Shown in pieces: positions 27,498-36,161 of a stretch of 64,000 nucleotides of DNA. Numbering within the stretch: position 1 is the first letter of the stretch; the number at the start of each line of letters is the position of its first letter. The notes below the pieces were generated by a model, which saw nothing but the letters and a program-made list of their open reading frames with translations, was not told the DNA's origin and did no database searches. This DNA is from Pseudomonas viridiflava (GTDB lineage: Bacteria; Pseudomonadota; Gammaproteobacteria; Pseudomonadales; Pseudomonadaceae): positions 716,132 to 780,131 of the forward strand of contig NZ_UUON01000050.1 in assembly GCF_900590885.1 (NCBI RefSeq), in the 5' to 3' direction. Position numbers and translations under genes: made by a program.

Positions 27498-28310
27498 TCA
27501 GTCGGCGGCTGGGGCCGGCTGGATGGCAAGCTGGTCGGCCAGGCGCACGAAGGCGGCCAGGTCCAACTGCTCGGGGCGCAGGCTGCCGTCGACGCCGGCG
27601 GCTTCGATCTCGGCGTTGCTCAGCAGCGCCTTGAGGGTGTTGCGCAGGGTCTTGCGGCGCTGGTTGAAGGCTTCGCGCACTACGCGCTCCAGCAGCTTGT
27701 GGTCCTTGGCGGGGTGCGGCAGCACCGCGTGCGGCACCAGGCGCACGATGGCCGAGTCGACCTTCGGCGGCGGGTTGAACGCGCCAGGGCCGACGTTGAA
27801 CAGGTGTTCGACGCGGCAGTGGTACTGAACCATGATCGACAGGCGACCCCAGTCACCGCCACCCGGGCCGGCGGCCAGGCGCTCTACCACTTCTTTTTGC
27901 AGCATGAAGTGCATGTCGCGGATGATCCCGGCGTTGTTCAGCAGGTGAAAAATCAGCGGCGTAGAGATGTTGTAGGGCAGGTTGCCCACAACCCGCAGGC
28001 TGTTGGGCGCGGCATTGAGGCTGTTGAAGTCGAACTTCAGCGCATCGCCCTGGTGCAGGTTGAAGTTGGGCATACCGGCGAATTGCTGGTTGAGGATCGG
28101 GATCAGGTCCTTGTCCAGCTCCACCACGTCCAGCTGGCCGCCACTCTTGAGCAGGCCTTGGGTCAGCGCGCCCTGGCCCGGGCCGATTTCCAGCAGGCGG
28201 TCTTCGGGCTTGGCATGGATGGAGCGCAGGATGCGGTCGATCACGCCAGCGTCGTGCAGGAAGTTTTGCCCGAAGCGCTTGCGCGCCCGGTGTTGGTAAT
28301 GCTCGGTCAT
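27498..28310 (-). CDS. rsmA: RsmA (KsgA), 16S rRNA adenine dimethyltransferase
   Basis: RsmA dimethylates A1518 and A1519 of 16S rRNA late in 30S assembly; its loss gives kasugamycin resistance. The 270-residue protein has the N-terminal ARKRFGQNFLHD, the SAM-binding LEIGPGQGALTQ and the catalytic NLPYNISTPL motif. It overlaps pdxA by 4 bases, so it is coupled to the upstream gene. Confidence 0.97.
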   Translation of the reverse strand: MTEHYQHRARKRFGQNFLHDAGVIDRILRSIHAKPEDRLLEIGPGQGALTQGLLKSGGQLDVVELDKDLIPILNQQFAGMPNFNLHQGDALKFDFNSLNAAPNSLRVVGNLPYNISTPLIFHLLNNAGIIRDMHFMLQKEVVERLAAGPGGGDWGRLSIMVQYHCRVEHLFNVGPGAFNPPPKVDSAIVRLVPHAVLPHPAKDHKLLERVVREAFNQRRKTLRNTLKALLSNAEIEAAGVDGSLRPEQLDLAAFVRLADQLAIQPAPAAD

Positions 28311-29296
28311 ATACGGGTCTCGGCCATCTGATAGGCGGTTTCCAGGGCCACGTGCAGGCTGCCGGTGTCGATCTTGCCGCTGCCCGCCAGGTCCAGGGCT
28401 GTGCCATGGTCGACGGAGGTACGGATGATCGGCAGGCCCAGCGTCACGTTGACGGCGGCGCCGAAGCCTTTGTATTTCAGCACCGGCAGCCCCTGGTCAT
28501 GGTACATCGCCAGCACTGCGTCGCAGTGCTCCAGATATTTGGGGGTAAACAGAGTGTCCGCAGGCAGTGGGCCACGCAGGTCCATGCCTTCTTGGCGCAG
28601 ACGCTCCAGGGTTGGTTCGATGATGTCGATTTCTTCATGGCCCAGGTGGCCGCCTTCACCGGCGTGGGGGTTGAGCCCACAGACCAGGATGCGCGGTTGG
28701 GCAATGCCGAACTTGTTTTGCAGGTCGGCGTGCAGGATGCGTGTCACGCGCTCTACACGCTCGGCGGTGATGGCATCGGCAATGTCACGCAGCGGCAGGT
28801 GCGTGGTCACCAGGGCGACGCGCAGGCCACGGGTGGCCAGCATCATCACGACTTGTTCGGTATGGGTCAGTTCGGCGAGGAATTCGGTATGGCCGGAAAA
28901 GGCGATGCCGGACTCGTTGATCACGCCCTTGTGCACCGGTGCGGTGATCATGCCGGCGAAGTCGCCGTCGATGCAGCCTTGCCCGGCGCGGGTCAGGGTT
29001 TGCAGCACAAACGCCGCGTTGGCCGTGTCCAGCTGCCCGGCAACCACCTTGGCCGCCAGTGGGGTGTCCCACACATACAGGCTGCCGGCTGGCGCAGGCA
29101 GGTCGGGCCAGTTGCCCGGCGCCACGTCCAGCAAGTTGACAACCACACCCAGCTGCGCGGCCCGCTCAATGAGCAGGTCGCGGCTGGTAATGGCAATCAG
29201 GGGGTGTGGCTGGGGATGCGAGGCGAGCAGCAGGCACAGGTCTGGACCAATGCCGGCCGGCTCGCCGGGTGTCACCGCGAAACGCTGGGGTTTCAC
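28307..29296 (-). CDS. pdxA: PdxA, 4-hydroxythreonine-4-phosphate dehydrogenase
   Basis: PdxA oxidises 4-phosphohydroxy-L-threonine to the aminoketone used by PdxJ in pyridoxal 5'-phosphate synthesis. The 329-residue protein begins with VTPGEPAGIGPDLCLL and contains the metal-binding histidines in SGHTEFLAEL and AMYHDQGLPVLKYKGFG. It overlaps surA and rsmA by 4 bases each. Confidence 0.97.
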   Translation of the reverse strand: MKPQRFAVTPGEPAGIGPDLCLLLASHPQPHPLIAITSRDLLIERAAQLGVVVNLLDVAPGNWPDLPAPAGSLYVWDTPLAAKVVAGQLDTANAAFVLQTLTRAGQGCIDGDFAGMITAPVHKGVINESGIAFSGHTEFLAELTHTEQVVMMLATRGLRVALVTTHLPLRDIADAITAERVERVTRILHADLQNKFGIAQPRILVCGLNPHAGEGGHLGHEEIDIIEPTLERLRQEGMDLRGPLPADTLFTPKYLEHCDAVLAMYHDQGLPVLKYKGFGAAVNVTLGLPIIRTSVDHGTALDLAGSGKIDTGSLHVALETAYQMAETRI

Positions 29297-30633
29297 TGAG
29301 TTGCCTGGTCGGTGCCTGTTTGCTCGGCGCCTGGCAGCTTGTTCTCTACGTAGGCTTCGTCACGGATCTGACGCAACCAGGTTTGCAGCTCTTCGTCGTA
29401 CTTGCGGTTACGCAGTACGTTAAGCGCTTGTTGCTCGCGGGCCTGGTTGGTGTTGTCGGTGGCGCGACGGCCAAGGACTTCCAGCACGTGCCAGCCATAT
29501 TGGGTCTTGAACGGCTTGGACAACACGCCTTGCGGGGTATCGGCCATCACCTGCTGGAACTCCGGCACCAGGGCTTTCGGGTCGATCCAGTTCAGGTCGC
29601 CGCCGTTGAGGGCAGAACCCGGGTCTTCCGAGAAGCTCTTGGCCAGGGTGGCGAAGTCTTCACCGCTTTCGATGCGGTCATAGATCTTCTGGGCCAGTTC
29701 CTTGGTTTGCGCTTCGGTACGGATTTCGCTTGGTTTGACCAGGATATGACGAACGTGAACTTCGTCTTTCAGCGAGGTCTCGCCACCGCGACGTTCCAGC
29801 AACTTCAGGATGATGAAACCACCTGGGGTACGGGCCGGCTGGGTGATGCCGCCGACTTCCATGGCGCTGAGCTCGCGATCGAACGGAGGTGGCAGTTGAG
29901 CGGCTTTACGCCAGCCCATGTCACCGCCTTCGAGGGCGTTGTCGCTGCCGGACACGGCGATAGCCGTTTGCGCAAAGTCGGCGCCGGCCTTGAGGCGGTC
30001 ATACACAGCCTGGGTCTTGGCGGCGGCGGCATTGAGCTGCTCGGAGTTGGCGCTGTCCGGGGTAGGGATCAGGATGTTGGCCAGGTGCAGTTCTTCGGAA
30101 AGCTGCATCTTGCCCAGGTCCGATGCCAGGAAGTTCTTCACTTCCTGCTCGGACACCTGAACCCGCTCGGCCACACGGCGCTGACGCACACGGCTGATGA
30201 TCATTTCGCGGCGGATCTGGTCACGGGCGTCCTCATAGGACAAACCGTCGTGGGCCAGGGCGGCGCGGAACTGGTCAATGCTCATGTTGTTGCGCTGGGC
30301 AATGGTGCCGACAGCCTGGTTCAGTTCTTCGTCCGAGATGCGGATGCCGGAACGATCGCCGATCTGCAGTTGCAGGTTTTCGACGATCAGGCGCTCCAGC
30401 ACCTGCTGGTCCAGGACGCTGGTAGGTGGCACGCCACCGCCACGCTTGGCGATGGTTTGCTGCACTTCCTTGACGCGCTGGTCCAGTTGGCTCTGCATGA
30501 TCACGTCGTTGTCGACGATGGCCACTACTTTATCCAGTTCTTGAACCGCAGCGTGAGCCGATGCGGTACCCAGGAACAGCGCGCCCAGCACTAGCGGGCG
30601 CAGACAATCAGAAAGCTTGGTCTTCACGTTCAC
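29293..30633 (-). CDS. surA: SurA, periplasmic chaperone and peptidyl-prolyl isomerase
   Basis: SurA escorts unfolded outer-membrane proteins, including LptD, across the periplasm. After a signal peptide (about residues 1-25, cleaved after SAHA) come the chaperone N-domain (VVAIVDNDVIMQSQLDQR) and two parvulin domains (beginning near HLANILIPTP and VHVRHILVKPS). The start is uncertain: GTG 30633 (M-N-V-K-T-K-L-S-D), five bases after AAGG, is my choice; GTG 30627 or TTG 30645 are possible. It overlaps the end of lptD by 26 bases, so the chaperone and one of its main clients are made together. Confidence 0.94.
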   Translation of the reverse strand: MNVKTKLSDCLRPLVLGALFLGTASAHAAVQELDKVVAIVDNDVIMQSQLDQRVKEVQQTIAKRGGGVPPTSVLDQQVLERLIVENLQLQIGDRSGIRISDEELNQAVGTIAQRNNMSIDQFRAALAHDGLSYEDARDQIRREMIISRVRQRRVAERVQVSEQEVKNFLASDLGKMQLSEELHLANILIPTPDSANSEQLNAAAAKTQAVYDRLKAGADFAQTAIAVSGSDNALEGGDMGWRKAAQLPPPFDRELSAMEVGGITQPARTPGGFIILKLLERRGGETSLKDEVHVRHILVKPSEIRTEAQTKELAQKIYDRIESGEDFATLAKSFSEDPGSALNGGDLNWIDPKALVPEFQQVMADTPQGVLSKPFKTQYGWHVLEVLGRRATDNTNQAREQQALNVLRNRKYDEELQTWLRQIRDEAYVENKLPGAEQTGTDQATQ

Positions 30634-33418
30634 GATAACCTTCAATGCCTTTGTCGAGGAAGCTCTCTACCTTGGCGCCGGTCAGGCCGCCGAGTCCTTT
30701 GAGGACGATTTGCAGGAAGAGCCCGTGGTCACCCTTTTCGTTAAGCGGGGCGATCTGGCTGTATTCGTCGTTGGAAACCCAGTAACGGTTGATGACACGC
30801 AGTTTCCAGCAGCAGTTGTCGTACTCGAAACCACCGAAGGCTTCCAGGGTACGGTTGCGAGCGTAGTCATACTGCCAGCGGGTAATCAGGTTCCACTGCG
30901 GAACGATCGGCCACATCATCGAGAAATCGTGTTGCTGGATTTTGTAGTAATCCTTCACGAAGTTCGGATCGCCTGGCTGGCCGTAGTCGCCACCGAACTG
31001 CCATTTGCCGGTCAGCTGGTTGTAGACGACCTGGTCATTACGATAGCGGTAGCCAACGTTGATGATCTTGTTCGGGTTGTCTTCCGGCTGGTAGTGAAGC
31101 ATCGCGCTGCCGGAACGAGGGCTGTGTTCCTCGGTGTCCCAGTTGTAATCGGCAGTGGCGCGCCAGTCGCGGTTGAAGCGGTACTCGTAGTCCAGGGCAA
31201 CCGGCGATACATCGGTATTTGCATCGGCACGGTCGGCGGCAAGGATGCCTGGCAGTTGAACTTCACGATCCTTGAAGTACAGCGCCTGGCCCACGGAGAC
31301 GCGCTGACGTTCGAAACCGTTGTCTTCGATCCAGCGGCTGGTCAAGCCCAGGGACAGCTTGTTCTCGTCGCCGATACGGTCGGAGCCGCTGAAGCGGTTG
31401 TCACGGAACAGCGACGCGTAGCTGAACGAGTACTCGCTGGTGTCGAATACCGGGATATCAGCCTGGTCCTTGTTCGGTACGTACAGGTAGAACGCACGCG
31501 GCTCAAGGGTCTGGCGATAGTTGGTGCCGAACCAGTTGGTGTTGCGATCGAAGTACAGGCCGCTGTCGACGCTGGCCACCGGAACCGCACGGTCCTGGTC
31601 GCTTTTGAAGGTGCCGCCCGCGTACGGGTTGGCTGCGGTGGCTGCGGCCTGATCAGCAATGATCTGGTTCTTGCCGATGTTGTCCAGGTCCAGGTCGTAC
31701 TTGGTGTAGACGTACTTGAGCTTCGGCGTCACGAAACCGTAGGTCCAGTTCATCGGGTATTCGACGGCTGGCGCCACGTTCAGACGGGTACCGTTGGCAC
31801 GGGTCAGGCCACGTACATAGGTGTCCAGGCGTGCGGTTTCAACGCCGTCCTGATCCTTGAACGTGCCGTTCTCCAGGTCGCGATCGAAGCGCACGGCTTC
31901 GGTCTCGTAGCTGAAGTTCAAGCCGCCTGGGTGGTACGGCAGCTGACCGTTGAAGGTGATCTGCGGCAGGCGGTCATACGGGGTGACCTGGGAAATCGTT
32001 GCCAGCTGGTAGGCCTGCAGGTTCAGACGTGCCTGGAAGGTGTCGCCACGATAGGTGACGGCACCTTGCTGGTTCACGTAGTCCCGGCTTTCAACACCTT
32101 CCTGGTTCGACTTGAGGTCCTGGAAGAAGTAAGGGTCGCTGATCGTGGTGTAGTCGACCTCGGTCATTACACGCGAATCAAGCCCGCCCTTGTGTTGCCA
32201 GTTGAGCATGTAGCGGGTTTTTTCGTAATCGGTCTGCTGCTTGCGCTCGTCGTTGTCGTCGTTCAGGTACGCGCCGCCGAACTGGCCTTCGCTGGACTTG
32301 GTGAGGTAGCGGAATTCGCCTTCCATCATCATGCCGCGCTTGGTCATGTATTGCGGGTACAACGTGGCGTCGTAGTTGGGGGCCAGGTTGAAGTAGTACG
32401 GCGTAACCAGGGTAAAGCCGGTTTCGCTGCCGCTGCTGAAGCTCGGTGGCAGGAAGCCGGATTGACGACGGTCGTCGATCGGGAAATAGATGTAGGGGGT
32501 GTACAGGATCGGAATGTTCTTGATCCGCAACGTCGCGTTGGTGGCCGTACCGAAACCGGTGGCCGGGTTCAACGTGATGTTGTTGCCCTTGAGCTGCCAG
32601 GCGTTGCTGTCTGGCTCGCAGGTGGTGTACGTACCGTCCTTGAGACGGATGATCGCGTTTTCGGCACGCTTGGCGTACAGCGCGTTACCGCGGATGCGCG
32701 ACTTGTGCAGCACGTATTCGGCGTTATCGACCTGCGCCGCGCCGGTGTCCAGCTGGACCTCGGCGTGGTCGCCGACGATCAGGGCACCGTTGTCGCGCAT
32801 GCGCACATTGCCGTTCAGCTCGCCACGGTTCTCAGCCTGGTACAGGCTGGCTTCCTCGGCTTCGAGCTGCATGCTGCCCTGGCGCATGACGACGTCACCG
32901 GCCAGGGTTGCAACCTGTTGTTCCTGCTCGTAGCGAGAGGCCTTGGCACCGATGAAGGTGGGCGCATCGCTCTTGTTCGTCTTGTCGTTCATGCCAGGAC
33001 GAATCGGCTCGATGTACGCACCGCCGCAGTAAGGACCGGTTTCGGCCAGCTGGGCTGCGGTCAACTTATCGCGCGGTACCCAGTCCAAGTGGCTGTAGTC
33101 GGCGCTGCGCGAACGCAGGCCACGGCCCTTGGAGTCGGTGACCAGTGCAGTTTTGGGCTCGGCCTCGGCTTTGCCACCAGTGTCGGCTTGCGCCGCGCTG
33201 TTGGCCGAGCTGATGGCTGCGCCGTCATGCACCGGACGCGGTGGCAACGGGGCTGCGGCGGTTTTCGGCGCGCAATCCCAGGCACCCGAAGCAGAGACTG
33301 AGCAGTCATACTGTTCCGCGGCGACCACGAATGAGGTGGCGAAGGGTTGCAAGGCCAGCAGACTGCCGGTTACCAGCAACGGAAATTTTCTACGAAACGC
33401 GGGGGATTTCAATGCCAT
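30608..33418 (-). CDS. lptD: LptD, outer-membrane LPS assembly protein
   Basis: LptD is the beta-barrel of the Lpt bridge that inserts LPS into the outer leaflet, with LptE as plug. The start at ATG 33418 gives 936 residues with a signal peptide (MALKSPAFRRKFPLLVTGSL). A periplasmic beta-jellyroll domain follows (AEEASLYQAENRGELNGNV), then a long barrel with aromatic-rich strands. Cysteines near the N-terminus (YDCSVS, WDCAPK), in YTTCEPDSN and in the C-terminal NCCWKL pair fit the disulfides required for LptD maturation. It heads the lptD-surA-pdxA-rsmA-apaG-apaH-glpE run and is divergent from amgK (130 bases). Confidence 0.96.
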   Translation of the reverse strand: MALKSPAFRRKFPLLVTGSLLALQPFATSFVVAAEQYDCSVSASGAWDCAPKTAAAPLPPRPVHDGAAISSANSAAQADTGGKAEAEPKTALVTDSKGRGLRSRSADYSHLDWVPRDKLTAAQLAETGPYCGGAYIEPIRPGMNDKTNKSDAPTFIGAKASRYEQEQQVATLAGDVVMRQGSMQLEAEEASLYQAENRGELNGNVRMRDNGALIVGDHAEVQLDTGAAQVDNAEYVLHKSRIRGNALYAKRAENAIIRLKDGTYTTCEPDSNAWQLKGNNITLNPATGFGTATNATLRIKNIPILYTPYIYFPIDDRRQSGFLPPSFSSGSETGFTLVTPYYFNLAPNYDATLYPQYMTKRGMMMEGEFRYLTKSSEGQFGGAYLNDDNDERKQQTDYEKTRYMLNWQHKGGLDSRVMTEVDYTTISDPYFFQDLKSNQEGVESRDYVNQQGAVTYRGDTFQARLNLQAYQLATISQVTPYDRLPQITFNGQLPYHPGGLNFSYETEAVRFDRDLENGTFKDQDGVETARLDTYVRGLTRANGTRLNVAPAVEYPMNWTYGFVTPKLKYVYTKYDLDLDNIGKNQIIADQAAATAANPYAGGTFKSDQDRAVPVASVDSGLYFDRNTNWFGTNYRQTLEPRAFYLYVPNKDQADIPVFDTSEYSFSYASLFRDNRFSGSDRIGDENKLSLGLTSRWIEDNGFERQRVSVGQALYFKDREVQLPGILAADRADANTDVSPVALDYEYRFNRDWRATADYNWDTEEHSPRSGSAMLHYQPEDNPNKIINVGYRYRNDQVVYNQLTGKWQFGGDYGQPGDPNFVKDYYKIQQHDFSMMWPIVPQWNLITRWQYDYARNRTLEAFGGFEYDNCCWKLRVINRYWVSNDEYSQIAPLNEKGDHGLFLQIVLKGLGGLTGAKVESFLDKGIEGYREREDQAF

Positions 33419-33548
33419 CTTATTAGTCCGGGCTTCCTGCGTGCCATCTGCCCGCGGTTTGGGCCGCACGCCTCTCGATGGTCTGAAAAAGATGCGTGAT
33501 AATAAAGCATGCCCCGCTTGACGGCTAGCGCCGTCGGAGACCCTTGTA

Positions 33549-34574
33549 ATGCCCGAGCAAGATCTACGTTTACAACAGCTGGAAGTCTGGCTGGATGAGC
33601 AGTTGCCGATCCTTTTCAACGCTCAAGGCTGGGGTGCCGTACCCCCGGCCACATTGACCGCGGCCAGCAGCGACGCGAGTTTCAGGCGCTATTTCCGATG
33701 GGAAGGCGGCACTCGAACCTTCGTCGTCATGGACGCTCCACCCCCCCAGGAAAACTGCAAACCCTTCGTCGATATCGCCCATTTATTGGCAAAGTCGGGA
33801 ATAAATGTTCCAAAAATTTATGCAGAAGATTTGCCGCGCGGCTTTCTTTTGCTCAATGACCTGGGCAAAAAGACTTACCTGGACGTGATCGACGAGCAAA
33901 ACGCCGACCCCTTGTTCGCCGATGCCATCGATGCCTTGCTGGCTTTTCAGCAATTGCCGATGGATGCGCCGCTGCCCAGCTATGACGCGGCCTTGCTGCG
34001 CCGCGAGCTGGAATTGTTTCCGGAGTGGTACGTGCGCCGGCACCTGGGTATCGAACTCGATACCCGCCAGCAAGCCTTGTGGCAGCGCGTCAGCGATCAC
34101 CTGATCGACAGCGCCCTGGCGCAACCCAAGGTGCTGGTGCATCGCGACTATATGCCGCGCAACCTGATGATCAGCGAGCCGAACCCCGGCGTGCTGGATT
34201 TCCAGGATGCGGTGTACGGCCCGGTGACCTACGACATTACCTGCCTGTTCAAGGACGCTTTCCTCAGCTGGCCCCAGGCCCGCGTGCGTGAATGGCAGCG
34301 CGGCTACTGGGAGCGCGCCGGGCAAGCCGGCATTCCGGTGCAGGAAAGTTTCAGCGAATTCCTACGCGCCAGCGACCTGATGGGCGTGCAGCGTCACCTC
34401 AAGGTCATCGGGATTTTCGCGCGCATTTGCCATCGCGATGGCAAGCCACGCTACCTGGCCGACGTGCCGCGCTTCTTTGCTTATATAGAAGCGGTGCTGG
34501 CGGAACGTCCGGAGTTGAGCGAACTGGCCGAACTGCTGAGCAGCCTGCGCCAGCCCGCCGAGGCCAGCGTATGA
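33549..34574 (+). CDS. amgK: AmgK, N-acetylmuramate/N-acetylglucosamine anomeric kinase
   Basis: AmgK phosphorylates C1 of MurNAc and GlcNAc in the cell-wall recycling shortcut described in Pseudomonas, bypassing de novo UDP-MurNAc synthesis. The 341-residue protein has the aminoglycoside-phosphotransferase-like fold, with catalytic loop HRDYMPRNLMI and metal-binding DFQDAVYGPVTYD. The ATGA overlap with murU, the next enzyme of the same pathway, supports the specific call. Read alone it would be annotated only as a phosphotransferase. Confidence 0.92.
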   Translation: MPEQDLRLQQLEVWLDEQLPILFNAQGWGAVPPATLTAASSDASFRRYFRWEGGTRTFVVMDAPPPQENCKPFVDIAHLLAKSGINVPKIYAEDLPRGFLLLNDLGKKTYLDVIDEQNADPLFADAIDALLAFQQLPMDAPLPSYDAALLRRELELFPEWYVRRHLGIELDTRQQALWQRVSDHLIDSALAQPKVLVHRDYMPRNLMISEPNPGVLDFQDAVYGPVTYDITCLFKDAFLSWPQARVREWQRGYWERAGQAGIPVQESFSEFLRASDLMGVQRHLKVIGIFARICHRDGKPRYLADVPRFFAYIEAVLAERPELSELAELLSSLRQPAEASV

Positions 34575-35245
34575 AGGCGATGATCCTGGCAGCGGGCAAG
34601 GGCGAGCGCATGCGCCCGCTCACCCTGCACACGCCCAAGCCGCTGGTGCAGGCCGGCGGCAAGCGCCTGATCGAGTATCACCTGGAGGCGCTGGCCAAGG
34701 CCGGTTTCACCGACATCGTGATCAACCACGCCTGGCTCGGCCAGCAGATCGAAAGCTACCTGGGCGATGGCGCGCAGTATGGCGTGCGCATCCGCTACTC
34801 CCCGGAAGGCGAGCCGCTCGAAACCGGCGGCGGGATTTTCCAGGCGTTGCCGTTGCTGGGCCATGAGCCGTTCCTGGTGGTCAACGGCGATATCTGGACC
34901 GACTACGACTTCACCCGGCTGCGCCAACCGCTCCAGGGCCTGGCGCATCTGGTGATGGTCAACAACCCGGCGCATCACCCCTCGGGCGGGGATTTCTACC
35001 TCGACCAGGGTTTGCTTCATGATGCGGCGCCGGGTGCCGATAACCTGACCTTCAGTGGCATTTCAGTGCTCGACCCACAGTTGTTCGCGGGTTGCAGTGC
35101 CGGTGCCTTCAAGCTGGCGCCGCTATTGCGGGCGGGCATGGCGAAAGGTTTGGTAACGGGGGAACACATGGCGGGACGCTGGATTGATGTCGGCACGCTG
35201 GAGCGCCTGGCGCAAGTCGAAACCCTGCTGACAGCGGGCCAGTAA
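34571..35245 (+). CDS. murU: MurU, N-acetylmuramate-1-phosphate uridylyltransferase
   Basis: MurU makes UDP-MurNAc from MurNAc-1-phosphate and UTP. The 224-residue protein is a compact nucleotidyltransferase: MKAMILAAGKGERMRPLT is the nucleotide-binding signature, followed by PKPLVQAGGKRLI, GGGIFQALPLL and FLVVNGDIW. It is shorter than sugar nucleotidyltransferases with an acyltransferase tail, as expected for MurU. It overlaps amgK by 4 bases. The pathway makes the cell less dependent on MurA, the fosfomycin target. Confidence 0.93.
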   Translation: MKAMILAAGKGERMRPLTLHTPKPLVQAGGKRLIEYHLEALAKAGFTDIVINHAWLGQQIESYLGDGAQYGVRIRYSPEGEPLETGGGIFQALPLLGHEPFLVVNGDIWTDYDFTRLRQPLQGLAHLVMVNNPAHHPSGGDFYLDQGLLHDAAPGADNLTFSGISVLDPQLFAGCSAGAFKLAPLLRAGMAKGLVTGEHMAGRWIDVGTLERLAQVETLLTAGQ

Positions 35246-35246
35246 C

Positions 35247-36014
35247 GTGTTGTGGCCAGGGACGCTGATCGGCGCCGGGGCGGGCTTTGCCATTGCCAGC
35301 ATTCCGGGGGCCATATTGGGTGCGCTGTTGGGGCAGGCGCTGGACCGCCGCCTCCACCTGCAAAGCTGGGCGCAATTGCGCGAACGCCTCGGCGGGCGCG
35401 CCGCGCTGCGCAATGATGAATTGTTGTTTGTGTTGTTGGGGCGCCTGGCCAAAAGCGGTGGGCGCGTGGTCGACGGGCATATCCAGCAGGCGCGGCAGGA
35501 GATGCGCTCTCTGGACATGACCGAATCGGCCCAGCGTCGCGCCATTGCCGCGTTCAATCGCGGCAAGTCCGGCTCCGACCGAGTGCGCAGCTATTTGCGC
35601 GTGCTCAAGGCTCAACCCCATGCGGCGGAAGGTGTGTTGCGTGCGTGCTGGCGGATGGTCTGGGCGGATGGCAAGGCGGATGACGCCGAGCGCGACCTGA
35701 TCGACCTGTGGGGTAAATGGCTGGGCTGGACACCGCAACAACTCCAGGCGTTGGCGGCTGATTACGCGCCGGAGCGCAAGCCGCTGGTCAATCGGGGCGG
35801 CAGCTATCAGGACGCGTTGCGCTTGCTTGGCGTGACGGCCACCACTGAGCCATCGGCGATCAAGCGCGCTTATCGCCGCCTGCTCAGCCGCCACCATCCG
35901 GACAAGGTGGCCGGTAGTGGCGCTACCCCTTTGCAAGTGCGCGAGGCAACCGAGCGCACCCGCGAATTGCACAATGCTTATGCGTTGATTCGTGAGCGGC
36001 GGGATTTTCGCTAA
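35247..36014 (+). CDS. djlA: DjlA-like membrane-anchored J-domain co-chaperone
   Basis: The 255-residue protein has three parts: a glycine-rich hydrophobic N-terminal anchor (about 5-30), a TerB-like helical domain (about 50-165) and a C-terminal J-domain (about 187-255) with the HPD motif in SRHHPDKVAG. It would recruit DnaK at the membrane. The start is GTG 35247, one base after the murU stop; its ribosome binding site is poor, so it probably depends on translation of murU. The order amgK-murU-djlA matches other pseudomonads. Confidence 0.9.
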   Translation: MLWPGTLIGAGAGFAIASIPGAILGALLGQALDRRLHLQSWAQLRERLGGRAALRNDELLFVLLGRLAKSGGRVVDGHIQQARQEMRSLDMTESAQRRAIAAFNRGKSGSDRVRSYLRVLKAQPHAAEGVLRACWRMVWADGKADDAERDLIDLWGKWLGWTPQQLQALAADYAPERKPLVNRGGSYQDALRLLGVTATTEPSAIKRAYRRLLSRHHPDKVAGSGATPLQVREATERTRELHNAYALIRERRDFR

Positions 36015-36043
36015 GAAGTTTGCCCTGACAAATCACAATCCAA

Positions 36044-36132
36044 TGTGGGAGGGGGCTTGCCCCCGATAGCGGTGTATCAGTGGCAAATAAAGTGCCTGAC
36101 ACTCTGCTATCGGGGGCAAGCCCCCTCCCACA
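36044..36132. repeat. REPIN: two inverted REP sequences
   Basis: Two REP elements with core GGGAGGGGGCTTGCCCCCGA face each other across about 40 bases, together making a nearly perfect palindrome of 89 bases (TGTGGG to CCCACA). Each REP is also a hairpin itself. This form is typical of the P. fluorescens group and is mobilised by RAYT transposases; none is encoded in this window. It lies between the convergent djlA and DUF3530 genes and may also terminate both transcripts. Confidence 0.93.
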
Positions 36133-36161
36133 TGGATTCTCTGGTGTTCTTGGAATTGGGG

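Noticed and set aside
30617..33301. An 894-codon open frame on the plus strand opposite lptD
   Set aside because: It is the antisense shadow of lptD caused by GC-rich codon bias. It has no ribosome binding site, and its composition (Val/Gly/Gln-rich, no domain) is typical of antisense frames in Pseudomonas.
36044..36132. The large palindrome considered as a CRISPR unit or phage attachment site
   Set aside because: The arms are REP sequences of the P. fluorescens group and recur at 42283; there is no spacer array and no integrase.
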